From Sinotaia quadrata (lineage: Eukaryota; Mollusca; Gastropoda; Architaenioglossa; Viviparidae), in the NCBI GenBank assembly GCA_028829895.1, contig CM054181.1:117275860-117339859 (forward strand): a stretch of DNA of 64,000 nucleotides, written 5' to 3'. The notes beneath the pieces are model-generated. The model searched no databases. It was not told the origin of the DNA and saw only the letters and a list, made by a program, of their open reading frames with translations. This document shows, piece by piece, positions 21,607-32,439 of the stretch. Numbering within the stretch: the stretch's first letter is position 1; each line of letters opens with the position of its first letter. A program made the translations under genes and the position numbers.

Positions 21607-24606
21607 ATGGATCTCGAACAGGTTATTGCGGATCTGAGAGAGATAGGTTCATTGATCGGATACCGAACGGAAGATGAGTTAATGAACTTCGTTAGAACTG
21701 AACTAGACAGGGAAAAGAGGAGAGAGGAACACGAACGAGAGATGGAACGGATAGAGATAGAATATGATCACATTATGTCTTTGATACATCTAGGGATCAA
21801 CTATCGGAAGAACAGTGTAGGGAGTTTACAACTCGTGGAGATTCTAAAACGCGAACAGAAGGTTGGCATATCACTAAAATACGAAAGTGAACAGTTACGT
21901 AATTCTGCCCTACTTGCACTCAATGAAAAGGAAATAGAACACAGGGAAGAAAATATATCTTCATTAAGCTCACGTGTAAAACTTACAGAAGCGCAGTTGT
22001 GTGATAAAGATTTCCGATTCAAAGGGGAAGGGGAGGCTGAAATGCGAGACCTAACGTTCGAAATTAGAAAGTTGAAGAAAGAGAGGCTAGTGCTTATGGA
22101 AAGGAAAGAAAGTCTAGAATTAGAATGGTTGTGGACAGAAATCAAAACAGAATCTAAAATTGCTGGGGAAAGAGACGGTACTGTTGACAAATTACGACAG
22201 GAAGGTCAGGCCGTGAACTTTGACTTGCCGAGGTCAAACACCGCGAGCGTGGAGACTGACACACAGAAATTAGTCGCACTACCAAGCACAGCAGACGAAT
22301 TAGACAGTTTGATCGAAAACAAAAACAAATGTTTTGACGAAACCATTACAGTTCAACTTGCTAACCAGTTTACAGAAACAGTTAGCGCACCAAAGCTTGA
22401 TCTTGAAACAGAGACAAGAAAAGACACTGTTGTTAAGGACTTAATAACACGTGTAGAATTTGGACAAACACATACACCGCCGTGTACGTGTGACACCTTG
22501 GTTAACGGACTGAATGCGCATGATAAGATAGAGGCAGATTCTATCGGTTGTGTACCGTTAAGGTGTGATGAAACTTCTAGCAACACAGTGACTGATTTTT
22601 CTGACAGGACAAATATGCATGAGAAGATAGAAACCGATTCTATCAGTTGTGTATTGTTGAAAGGCAGTGACACATCCACTGAGTCTACTGACCGAACTGT
22701 TAGTTTAAGAGAGAGTCATGAAAATGTGCTCGCTACGAAGACTGACATCGGTAGATCTCGATCTCCGATGATTGACGTGAGTCATGACGTAATTTTGGAA
22801 CACAAGATTATTGCGTTATGCGAGGTTTCGAGTGCTAACACATTGACAGCCAGGGAAACAGAAGTATTTGATCCAGATGACAGTATAGGTAGCATTACAG
22901 ATAGAGACAATGTGCCTATGATAAATTCATTTACTTCAGATGACATGACAGTTGTCAGAGCTGAGGCAGAGTTCTTTTCCAAACGTGACATGGAAGAAGA
23001 TATAGTCGAAAACTGTACAAGGACGAAATCTAGTATTTCTAACATAGGGATATTAGAGACGGTCAACGATAATGCATGTGTACTGACGTGTATGCACGCA
23101 GTTGTCGGAGACATGGCAGAACTGTCTGCAGATAAATCACTTAACGGAATTAGTGACGTAGACAGAAGCCACGGTACATGGACTACCTTTATTGACTCAC
23201 CTGTTGAGATAAAGGAATGTCATGAGTACGTACCAAAAACGGAGACAAGTGGAAGTAAGGAGGAGGGGGTTTCATTAACTGATATGTTCCTTGATTCACT
23301 GACGAAAAGTACGGAGTGTAATCCCGAATTGATCAAAGACACAGTACAAATGAGTGACAGAACTAGATTGATAGATAATGAAAACCGGAGTGACGGACTG
23401 ATAACCAGAGTAGGTGGGGCATCAGGACTGTTACTGACATCAGATGCAGAGAATTATGATAGAGGAAACAGCGGGAGTGTAGCCTACAACACACAGAGAG
23501 TAGACATAGTGATGTTATTCAGTGTAATAGAGACAGGTAACATTCACTGCCAGTTGGTGACTGAAACTGACAGAATTTCTATCATAGATTCTGACGACCT
23601 GATGAGGAGACACATTGAATTAACTAAGTCGGTGGAGACAGATTATGTTAGTTCAATAAACGGTATGGTCCAGGGGAGACAATCGATAACTCTTGGGGAG
23701 TTTAAGACAGAACCCTTGTTCATACAACCACAGGAATCCGACTCGCTAGCGAGTGAGTCTGACCCCCCAGTGACTAGAAAATACTCGAGTGGAGAGTTAG
23801 ACAATTCTAGAGTCACAAAAGAGACACAGACTTATGTTGTCAGGGAGAGAGACAAGCTGACAGACATAATGACAGTCAAACACCTAGTTGTGAATGGGTT
23901 AAAACAGAAAACAACTAGTGGGATGAGGTATTTCACTTCAGTCTATGATAAGATCAGGAGAACGGAACCTCCAGATTTAGAGGGGACGCTAGTGTTGCAA
24001 TTCAGGTACTTCAGAGAGACTGGTAGCCACGACAGAGCACATTTGCAAACCTACGACGTTAGACTAGACGCGAAATGGACCCATAGTAGATCTGACGCCA
24101 TTCCGACAAAAGACGTTGAGTGCATGCGAACTAGAGACGTTCAATGTGTACACAATGACGTAACTACAAATGCACGAAACACCAAGAGAGCAAATTTCCA
24201 TTTGCGTGAGTTCAGTGACAAGGCTAAGAGCGATAGATTCGAAATTCTGACATCGCAGAGTCAATGCCACACTGACACTGACATGATACCGAACGTATCG
24301 AGAAGTTTGAAACTGTTAGACAGGGTAGAGACCAGTCATACAGAAACTGACACTACCAGAAACATTTTAAACTTGACAAGTACTTTGGAGAGTTTTGAAA
24401 GAGATAAAACACTTCAAGGACGTACTTACCGGACGAGAAATGAAAAGTCTAAACTTGACATGCAATATATTGCACCTCACAGTGACATTCTGACGAACAG
24501 AGTAAGAAAGAAAGAATACAGTTGTCATGCCGTAGACATGTTGACACACATGGGCGACGACGTGTATTGGGGTTGGGATAGAACTACAAAGGTTGTGCAG
24601 CAGTAG
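21607..24606 (+). CDS. 999-aa Gag-like N-terminus plus long hydrophilic protein of the LTR element
   Basis: This single intact frame has a strong start context (AAGATGG) and ends TAG at 24604-24606. Residues 1-60 (MDLEQVIADLREIGSLIGYR, then a Glu/Arg-rich helix) resemble the N-terminus of Gag in many invertebrate Ty3/Gypsy elements, where a short LGxxGxEL-type helix precedes a charged coiled coil. Charged, heptad-like helix seems to continue to about residue 195. Residues 200-990 are hydrophilic, rich in Ser, Thr, Asp and Glu, and probably disordered. They include a 33-residue block present twice (near residues 305-337 and 338-370; shared words KIE.DSI.CV). No zinc knuckle, protease, RT or integrase motif is visible, and the C-terminus ends in a Trp-containing DDVYWGWDRTTK segment. 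By position it should be the structural protein of the particle. The function of the long C-terminal part is unknown. Antisense frames of 60-129 codons are shadows. Confidence 0.85.
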   Translation: MDLEQVIADLREIGSLIGYRTEDELMNFVRTELDREKRREEHEREMERIEIEYDHIMSLIHLGINYRKNSVGSLQLVEILKREQKVGISLKYESEQLRNSALLALNEKEIEHREENISSLSSRVKLTEAQLCDKDFRFKGEGEAEMRDLTFEIRKLKKERLVLMERKESLELEWLWTEIKTESKIAGERDGTVDKLRQEGQAVNFDLPRSNTASVETDTQKLVALPSTADELDSLIENKNKCFDETITVQLANQFTETVSAPKLDLETETRKDTVVKDLITRVEFGQTHTPPCTCDTLVNGLNAHDKIEADSIGCVPLRCDETSSNTVTDFSDRTNMHEKIETDSISCVLLKGSDTSTESTDRTVSLRESHENVLATKTDIGRSRSPMIDVSHDVILEHKIIALCEVSSANTLTARETEVFDPDDSIGSITDRDNVPMINSFTSDDMTVVRAEAEFFSKRDMEEDIVENCTRTKSSISNIGILETVNDNACVLTCMHAVVGDMAELSADKSLNGISDVDRSHGTWTTFIDSPVEIKECHEYVPKTETSGSKEEGVSLTDMFLDSLTKSTECNPELIKDTVQMSDRTRLIDNENRSDGLITRVGGASGLLLTSDAENYDRGNSGSVAYNTQRVDIVMLFSVIETGNIHCQLVTETDRISIIDSDDLMRRHIELTKSVETDYVSSINGMVQGRQSITLGEFKTEPLFIQPQESDSLASESDPPVTRKYSSGELDNSRVTKETQTYVVRERDKLTDIMTVKHLVVNGLKQKTTSGMRYFTSVYDKIRRTEPPDLEGTLVLQFRYFRETGSHDRAHLQTYDVRLDAKWTHSRSDAIPTKDVECMRTRDVQCVHNDVTTNARNTKRANFHLREFSDKAKSDRFEILTSQSQCHTDTDMIPNVSRSLKLLDRVETSHTETDTTRNILNLTSTLESFERDKTLQGRTYRTRNEKSKLDMQYIAPHSDILTNRVRKKEYSCHAVDMLTHMGDDVYWGWDRTTKVVQQ

Positions 24607-25321
24607 AAATAATGATTTGATACCTTCTTTGAATTTTCATTATTTTCTCGTTGTACCGTAGTTGGTAGTTGTTACTGTAAATACGTTGGACATTTCATGA
24701 AACTTGGGACAAGCTATAACACTGATTGAATTGTGTTAGTGTTGTAACTCTGAATATGACAGGTAGACTGATAGATGGTTCATTGAGTTGGTAATTCATA
24801 AACTCTGATATTTGGTTGATACAGGAAATCAGGAAATATCTGGAACTTTTCATAACCTGCATATTGATAGTGTTGTTCATTGGAAGTCAATTTTTTGATC
24901 ACACTATTGTTGGATACGTATTCAGTGGAATTAGTTGATGTTGGATTTCTATTCTGAATAATCTGATTAGATCGAACTAGGTTGTGTGTGAACTATTGAT
25001 TATTGGGACAGATAGTGAGAATTTCAGAACATGTTATTCCATTGGATGGATGTCTATTAAATTAGACTGGACCTTTTCTTAAATCATTTTATTTGATTTT
25101 TTTTCTTAAATCATTTTTCTTTGATTTCTGAAGTGAGAAATATTGTATGAGAGTGCCGTTAATCTAGAGTTGATTTCCCTGCCGCGTTACATTATTTCTG
25201 GTTATGTTGAAATTTTTTAATTGTAAATTTTTTCTTCATTTTGCACTTCTACATTTTATAACACATAATTTGTAGGAGGCATTTATCTTTTGGTAAGATA
25301 AACGCCTCAAAAGCAAGGGGG
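24607..25321 (+). other. 3' untranslated interior of the LTR element
   Basis: About 715 bp of T-rich sequence without a long plus-strand frame. An approximate inverted pair, TTTATCTTTTGG and TAAGATAAACGCC, lies just before the polypurine tract. Confidence 0.65.
25309..25321 (+). other. Polypurine tract
   Basis: AAAAGCAAGGGGG ends at the base immediately before the 3' LTR, the position and composition expected of the plus-strand primer; it has one internal C. Confidence 0.82.
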
Positions 25322-27008
25322 TGTGACGATGTGTGACAAATTCTGTGTCATGACCTCGTGACCCAATTGCTCGTTTCAAAATTAAATTTTTGAACGGACC
25401 TTTGTTGAAATTCACCCGTGATACATCAGTATCTAGAAGCTTCTAGCAAGGTCGGATTGTTGCATAACTTTAGGCCAGTGTCCAGCACCTTCGAGATCAA
25501 CAACATACCACGTGAACGGTCACGTGATGCGTTCAATGCAGTTTCATAAAAATAATCATAAGGCGCCAAAACACTCACTCACTCACAGACCGGCAGACAC
25601 ACAAGGCAGCTTTAACATTAGCTCCGTCCCGCCGCCATACCAGAGTCGTAAGAGAGTCGAAGATGAACCCGCGCTAGAGCAGTAAATCTACTTTTAAGAG
25701 GTAACAATAACACGTCTACTTCTTACAGTATCTATTGCATTTATTGATTGTATTTTGTAATTGAATTGACGTATGTATTTTGTGCAGCTTAGCGCTATTT
25801 TAGCCAAAGCACGTGTTTCGATGTAAAGGGACAAATCTAAAAGTTATTGTATATAAATTATTGTAACCTTTTCTTATCTTTAATTTATATAATCTTAAAT
25901 TCACTAGTGCCGCCAGTATGTCTGTGCACGTGGTGAATTCTTCTTTGTAATTCAACTTGTTCTTGCATATAATTTTTCGTGTAAAATTGTAAAGCATTCA
26001 TGCTTCATTTTGAATTAATCCTTTGTGTGAATTCCAATTTTTAATGCTGTAAATATTTGAGAATTCATACGTTCGTGTAACGTTATATGTAACACACACG
26101 TGGACCACAATGTATATTTAAATATAACCATATTTAAATTGTAAACGACACGATAGTCAAAGATTCTAAATTCAGAACCTTAAACAAAGAAACATGTGCT
26201 TGGGTTTTGCGAATATAGACGCAAATAGTTACAGAGCCCAAATCCTTTGTTTCAGCCGGGTTCTTCTTATGTTATTCCTCTCTACCTTCGTACTTCTTGA
26301 GTCGTACACCGACTCGGGCGTCTTCATGACCCATACGTAAAAGTACATCGTGTTAACTACGGTTAACGATCGTCGCAAGTACATTAGCGATGCAGTAATT
26401 GAGTGGACATTGACTGTTATGCTATGCGGTACTGACGATGAGCCAAAGGATGTGGACCAGTTCTAACCAGTTGAACCCCACATGCGACCAAGAGTGTAGT
26501 TAAGTATATCTACTAGGGTCCAGAATCAAGTGACTATTTGGCAATAACAGAAAAGCAAATTCTCGTTAGAACTTTTAACCAGGACGGTAAATGAGAGAAC
26601 AACGCTGTGTAGAATTAAGACGTCGTGTCGTAATTAATCGTTGCTGTTAATTGTTAAACTTATTAAATCTATTTCATTTTGTTAAGAACCTCTTTTTGTA
26701 GTAAATTTGTATGCATATAGACCAAAAGACGTGGATTGGATGGGGGCTGTCTGAGCAAAACGAATGACGTAATGAATGCATATGAATCTAAGAGAGTTTT
26801 TAACGATTTCCAATCTAGCTAATGTACGCAAATTATCAGTTTCGTAAATCTGTGATCTAGACTACAAAGATGCATTTTTAATTTAGTCGAATGATGATTT
26901 GAGCAACCAGTCTGTTTAGGTTAAACGAGAGAGAATTAATTTAAATAGTAAATTAAAGTTCTATAATTTCCTAAGCAGGGTCTTTAAATAAATACTGGAA
27001 ACGTAACA
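25322..27008 (+). repeat. 3' LTR
   Basis: It is the same length as the 5' LTR and reads identical to it. AATAAA at 26987-26992, 16 bp before the end, is a plausible polyadenylation signal. It carries the same promoter motifs and so could drive transcription into the flanking 31-bp array. Confidence 0.96.
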
Positions 27009-27013
27009 GTTGT
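27009..27013. repeat. Target-site duplication GTTGT, right copy
   Basis: It abuts the CA end of the 3' LTR and matches 19304-19308 exactly. Confidence 0.93.
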
Positions 27014-27600
27014 TCTTGACTGCTATACATGATTCACTGTTGTTCTTGGCTGATATGTTGACTGAGTGTTTTCTTGACTGATATACATGATTCACTGTTG
27101 TTCTTGGCTGATATGTTGACCGAGTGTTGTTCTCGACTGACTGCTGTTCTTGACATATACATAACTGAGTGTTGTTCCTGACTGTTATACATAACTGAAT
27201 CTTGTTCTTGGCCTATATACATGACCGAGTGTTGCTTTCGATTGATACACATGACTTTTTACTGTTCTTGACTGATACACCTGTGATAGTCTTGTATTTG
27301 AGTGATATGCATAATAGAGTATTTCATAACTGATATACTTCAATTAAAGTCTATTGATGATTTATGGGTAGTCTTGTACATGACCGATATGCATGGTTTA
27401 CTGAGTGTTGTCATAACTGTGTTCATTCTTGACTTATAAAGGTTGTGAGTGTCGTATTGAGTGATGTATACGACTGATTTAGTTTGGTTAATGATTGATT
27501 GGTTGCTGCACATGACGTAATCTATACTATACATGACTAGTCAACTGTTGTACATGGCTGATTGGGTTTGTTTATGATTTAAGAGTGTTATTATTGATTT
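27014..27600. repeat. 31-bp minisatellite, right half
   Basis: Units with TGTTCTTGACTGATA and TACATGA words continue the array broken by the LTR element. They are more diverged than the left half and fade into unique DNA. Confidence 0.88.
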
Positions 27601-28160
27601 ATTGAGTGAAAATGTATTATTAAAAACATTTGACGAATGAATTCAATATTATTATGAACATGATTCTCTACACTTTGTCCAATAATCATGAATATTGCGT
27701 TACTAAAAATACAAACATTAAAAATATCTTTGAAGAACTTCAGATATATTGCTTAATTATAAATTTTAAAAAAAAAACGTAAGAAATAAAATAACTCATG
27801 GTAAATTGCTTAATTAAAAAAATCCTTTTGAAGCTGATACTGAGAGATTCCAAACGAATATTTGAAGTATGCTTACTAAAGACACGTTTAGAGAACTCTC
27901 GCGAGGAAACAAATATGGAATCGAACGAAAGAATTCATCAGTACGAATTTTTATATTAATTATTTCGTTCGTTTAATCATGACTGAAAATAACTCTGGGT
28001 TCAGAATGGTGTCAGTGCTAGGTGTGAGAGAAATGGTTCTTTCCCTTTGTTTGCGACTGGTTTAGTGACGTGACGTCATTCACTGTTTGCACTCCTACGC
28101 TCTCTCCTTTTTCTGTCTGGCTTGCTCGCTCCTTTGGAAAATAGTGTTGGTGATTGTACT
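27601..28160. other. Unique AT-rich spacer, no gene seen
   Basis: No tandem structure and no convincing ORF. An A-run is present near 27768-27778. Confidence 0.55.
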
Positions 28161-28166
28161 CTTTAA

Positions 28167-28199
<33 letters not shown>

Positions 28200-28240
28200 C
28201 CCTTTGTACGTGCCTGTGTGTATATATGTGTGTGTGTGCT
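28167..28240. repeat. (GT)n microsatellite
   Basis: A pure TG run at about 28167-28196 is followed by an interrupted TG/TA stretch. Confidence 0.95.
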
Positions 28241-28303
28241 CGTCTGGTAATATTGGAGAGGAAATATTTGTCTTCCTATTGTCGGTGTTGATTATATGGC
28301 AAT

Positions 28304-28305
<2 letters not shown>

Positions 28306-28365
<60 letters not shown>

Positions 28366-28615
28366 ATAGAAGCCAACGAAGAGAGACAGAGGCCGATAGA
28401 AGAGACAAAGAATAAAGAGTGAGGCAGACAGGAGATAGTAAAACTGAAGAGAGAGAAAGAGAGAGCGAGGGAGAGCCAGAGACACAAACAGCCAGACTGA
28501 GACGACATTAAGGTAAGGGAGAGCCAGAGAAGGCAGTGAGATAAGGGAGGGAGAGACTGAGGGAGAGCCAGAGCCAGACAGAGGAAGCAATGAGGAATGA
28601 GAGAGAGAATACATA
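28306..28615. repeat. (GA)n microsatellite grading into purine-rich imperfect repeats
   Basis: A pure GA run at about 28306-28350 is followed by about 250 bp of GAGAGCCAGAGA-type purine-rich sequence. The strand bias is extreme; Ser/Leu ORFs opposite are artefacts. Confidence 0.93.
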
Positions 28616-28645
28616 GCAAACGTGTCGAAAACTGTGAACACTATC

Positions 28646-29050
28646 TAGGATGTGTTTGTGTGTCATGTCTGCTGTCTGTTTACTTTTTCTTGTAATTAAG
28701 TGTTTGTGTGTCATGTCTCTGTGTTACGTTTTCGTGTAATGAAGTGTTTGTGTGTCGTGTAATGAAGTGTTTGTGTGTCGTGTCTCTGTGTTAAGTTTTC
28801 GTGTAATGAAGTGTTTGTGTGTCATGTCTCTGTGTTAAGTTTTCGTGTAATGAAGTGTTTGTGTGTCGTGTCTCTGTGTTAAGTTTTCGTGTAATGAAGT
28901 GTTTGTGTGTCATGTCTCTGTGTTACGTTTTCGTGTAATGAAGGGTTTGTGTGTCGTGTCTCTGTGTTAAGTTTTCGTGTAATGAAGTGTTTGTGTGTCA
29001 TGTCTCTGTGTCAAGTTTTCGTGGAATGAAGTGTTTGTGTACCATGTCTG
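28646..29050. repeat. 44-bp minisatellite, about 9 copies
   Basis: Units contain GTGTTTGTGTGTCATGTCTC and AAGTTTTCGTGTAATGAA. Single-base variants (CAT/CGT, AAG/ACG) are shared among non-adjacent copies, as expected from gene-conversion-like exchange. Confidence 0.96.
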
Positions 29051-30224
29051 CATGTTGTGACGTTTTGCTGGGAGAGGGGCAAGATGTTAGTTTTCTACCA
29101 CCACAGTCTGCCCTTGGCTAATCCAACAAAACACACCTTCTGGCTGGACACACGTGTTAGAAAGATGAATGATAGATAATGTAGAATAGAAGAGTGATAG
29201 TTCTAGAAGATAGCTCGAGCCTCCTGATACATGTAGCCAAGTATAGTAAGTAATACGATTGACTGATTACAACATATAACATGTAAGTGAGTCTCGCTAA
29301 AACAAGTGGTATAGGTATCAATATTAAATGTACTCATTAAGAAATAACATACGACAGCATACTGACATATAGCGAATAGATCAACATTACAACTAAAGTA
29401 TATAAATGGTTACAGTGCACAATCATGACCATGTGGTGTTGTAAGAGTATGTTCATTTTTGAGATTTATAGCGAATTAATAATGAGTATAATAGAACACT
29501 GGATGTTTCTGAGTGGACTCTAAAAGTACTTTTATTAAAGTTCAAATGAATTTGATTGTGTGGCAGAGTAAATTTGCCTTCTCCTATTTTAAACTTAATT
29601 GTTATATAAATTTGTTATATTGTTGAAGTGACCTGGCCTTGGGCACACCTTAAGATGGCATTTTTATAAGTGTCACAGTTGGAGTAAACACTCGAGTTGA
29701 GAACATGCTAGAAATTACTGATGTAATGCAAACCAGTTCCAACAGGATGAGTAGTTTTTATTATCCAATGGTTAAGATTTACGAGAATGAGGCCAGTCAA
29801 TAGGCAGAGATCCAAAAGTTTACCTGCTGTTGAAAATTCTATTTTCTGATCACTTAAATTTGGTGTGGCAAGAAGTCCGATCTTGAAAAGTGGTCATTGC
29901 CTTAATGGTGAGTTAACTGACTGATTGAGAGAGAATGGACTTAGAAATGTTTCATGCATTTTTGCTAGTGATGTGTTATAATTGCATTTTATGTAGATAT
30001 TTATTATGCAAGTAGATTATTATTTCTACAAATGTTTGAACTAAGATGCTCATATATACTCTGCTTAACACGACATTGTTCCTAGTGAACTTGTTCATAA
30101 ACTGATATGATGTATTTATTATGCTGTATGTGTGTATCAGGATAATAAATACTGTTGCAGTAAACTGTAAGTTGAGACTTGAATGTAAGGGAATGCAGAT
30201 AAAAATGTATAAAATGGAAATTTA
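29051..30224. other. Unique interval of 1.2 kb with sharp left edge
   Basis: The 44-bp array stops abruptly at TGTTGTGACG. The following sequence is unique with TATA-rich patches and an AATAAA near 30145. This could be a solo LTR or another insertion, but I could not find a matching right end and duplication. Confidence 0.45.
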
Positions 30225-30325
30225 GCATTTGCAATGGGACTTAGTGTTTGCGGGTCGTGATGTGTGTTTCTATTTGGAATGGGACTTAATGTTTGCGGGT
30301 CGTGATGTGTGTGCATTGCATTTTT
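30225..30325. repeat. About 46-bp direct duplication
   Basis: Two copies of AATGGGACTTA and GTTTGCGGGTCGTGATGTG lie in tandem. A pure A-run follows at about 30338-30347. Confidence 0.88.
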
Positions 30326-30359
30326 GTTGCTTGTGTCCAAAAAAAAAAGTTTATTTGTT

Positions 30360-30720
30360 ATTTACATGTTTGCTAGTAGTGTGTTAGTGCTAGTTCGGAG
30401 TTTGTTACGTGTTAGTTACATGTTTGTTACATTCTAGTTACGTGTTTATTAAGTATTAGATAATTTTAACGTTTCATCCGTGTTTGTTGTGAATTAGTTA
30501 TGGTTTTTTTATGCGCTAGTTGTGTTTGTGACACAGTAGTTACGGGTTCATCACGAGCTAGCTAGTTGGGTGTTTGTAACACAGTAGTTACGGGTTCATC
30601 ACCAGCTAGCTAGTTGGGTGTTTGTAACACAGTAGTTACGGGTTCATCACCAGCTAGCTAGTTGGGTGTTTGTAACACAGTAGTTACGGGTTCATCACCA
30701 GCTAGCTAGTTGTTTGTAAT
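30360..30720. repeat. 48-bp minisatellite, 4 copies, with degenerate left flank
   Basis: From about 30530 units contain GTGTTTGTAACACAGTAGTT and ATCACCAGCTAGCTAG with an exact 48-bp period. Left of this, GTTAGTTACATGTTTGTTAC-type words suggest eroded relatives. Confidence 0.93.
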
Positions 30721-30884
30721 GTTAGTTACATGGAATTATACATCGGTGAGTTGTGTGCTGTAGTATTGACTCTGTATGACATCACTGAGGTTAGGATGAT
30801 TTCATGGAATATATCACTGGGAACATACGATATATCGCGGAATCTAAACGTATTAGATTGTTTATGAGACCCACATGACGTATA

Positions 30885-31265
30885 CGACGCTTAAAATGTT
30901 TATGACGTATGTATGCGAGATACATATGATTTTTCTATAGGAAGGGAGATAGGATGTATCGGCGAGGCAATTATGATGTGTCAGTGAATGATGTATCAGT
31001 GATATAGATATAGATAAAATATAATACACAGTAACGGGTGTAACGATATATGATGCATTGGTGACGTAATTTGTAAAATAATCACAGAGACCAGAGAAGC
31101 AGACATGTGAATAATACATATCGATATGATGTATAAGTGGCGAAGTTTTGTAAATAATTACATAGAGAAAGTGAAGTAGTCCTGTGAATAAATACATACC
31201 GATATGATGTATTAGTGACGTTGAATTGTAAATAATTAACTGAGACAGTGGAGCAGACTAGTGAC
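30885..31265. repeat. Degenerate long-unit tandem repeat (about 75-80 bp), 3-4 copies
   Basis: ATATGATGTAT, AGTGACG, TTGTAAATAATTA and GAAGTAG-like words recur in the same order between 31060 and 31260; earlier copies are poorly conserved. Confidence 0.7.
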
Positions 31266-31684
31266 ATCGATATGAGATGGCATGTGTTATGTATATGCGA
31301 ACGTACGTAGGCTTACGTACATGTGTATGTGTGATTGTGTGTCAGCAGATAATGTGCGGGTCTACCAACAGTGTATGTAGGTCAGTAAGCATTGGGTGGG
31401 TCCATAAACATTAATTTATATAGGTTTGTAGGCATTGTGCAGTTCGCTTAACATTGCATGTCTGTACACTGTGTATGTGCTTTGTACTATAATTTGTAGA
31501 ATGTATAGATCTGTACAATATGACTATTTATATGTCAAAATGTGTAGAACTGTACAATATGAGAATATAATATGTATGTAAAATGTAAATGTATGGAAAG
31601 TATGTACGATTGTACATTGTACACATACTGTAAATTCATATATCTTGTACAACTAACCACTACATATTTAAATGTGGCAAAATC
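31266..31684. other. TG/TA-rich spacer, no gene seen
   Basis: Low-complexity TGTA-rich sequence with local CTGTACAATATGA duplications near 31510-31560. No coding signal. Confidence 0.55.
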
Positions 31685-32392
31685 AAGCTATATATGTGTG
31701 TATATGTATGTTAACAGTGTGTTTGTAGTGTTATGTTAACAGTGTGTATGTAGAGTGTATATGTATGTTGGCAGTATGTTTGTAGAGTGTAGTGTGTATA
31801 TGTACGTTAAAAGTGTGTAGCGTGTATATGTTAACAGTGTGCACGTAGTGTGATGTGTTAACAGTGTGTATTTAGTGTGTATATGTATATTAACAGTATG
31901 TATGTAGTGTGATGTGTTAATAGCGTGCCTGTAGTGTGTATATTAACAGTGTGTATGTAGTGTGATGTGTTAACAGTGCGCATGTAGTGTGTATATGTAT
32001 ATTAACAGTGTGTATGTAGTGTATATGTTAGCAAAATGTATGTAGTGTGTATATGTTTGTAAACAGTGTTTATATGTATATTAACAGTTTGTATGCAGAT
32101 TGTATGTGTATATGTATATTAACAGTGTGTATGTAGTGTATATGTTAGCAAAATGTATGTAGTGTGTATATGTTTGTAAACAGTGTTTATATGTATATTA
32201 ACAGTTTGTATGCAGATTGTATGTGTATATGTATGTAAACAGCATGTATGTAGTGTATATATATATGTATGCAAACAGTGTGTGTAGTCACTGTAGTGTG
32301 CATAAGTATGTTAACAGAGTGTATGTGTGCAAACAGTGTGTGTATAAGTATGTTAACAGAGTGTATGTGTACATTTCGTTATCTCTCTGTAG
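31685..32392. repeat. TG/TA-rich minisatellite with an approximately 130-bp higher-order duplication
   Basis: Short words TTAACAGTGTGTATGTAGTG and TATATGTATAT recur throughout. The stretch from about 31988 to 32106 is repeated almost exactly from about 32116 to 32234, so short units are organised in a larger block. Confidence 0.88.
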
Positions 32393-32439
32393 TGTGTTGT
32401 GTCCGTTGACAAAGTGTACAGCTCACTCATATAATAAGT

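Larger units (their letters stand above)
19309..27008 (+). mobile_element. Full-length, apparently non-autonomous LTR retrotransposon (7.7 kb)
   Basis: Two direct repeats of equal length (1687 bp) bound the element, begin TGTGACG and end GTAACA, and are flanked by the duplication GTTGT. A PBS-like TGG-starting site lies 4 bp after the 5' LTR and a purine tract ends at the base before the 3' LTR. The only long frame is the 999-codon ORF at 21607-24606. Its N-terminus is Gag-like, which with the 5-bp duplication suggests the Ty3/Gypsy group. I find no protease (D[ST]G), reverse transcriptase (YxDD-type), RNase H or integrase signature in any frame of the interior, so mobilisation presumably uses enzymes supplied in trans. 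Identical-looking LTRs and an intact ORF argue for very recent insertion. Confidence 0.95.

Noticed and set aside
21801..22190. 129-codon antisense frame inside the retroelement ORF
   Set aside because: Shadow of the sense frame; no independent signal. The same applies to the other antisense frames between 22353 and 24549.
30326..30348. A-run that could be the tail of a LINE or SINE insertion
   Set aside because: No associated body, target duplication or coding trace could be identified upstream.
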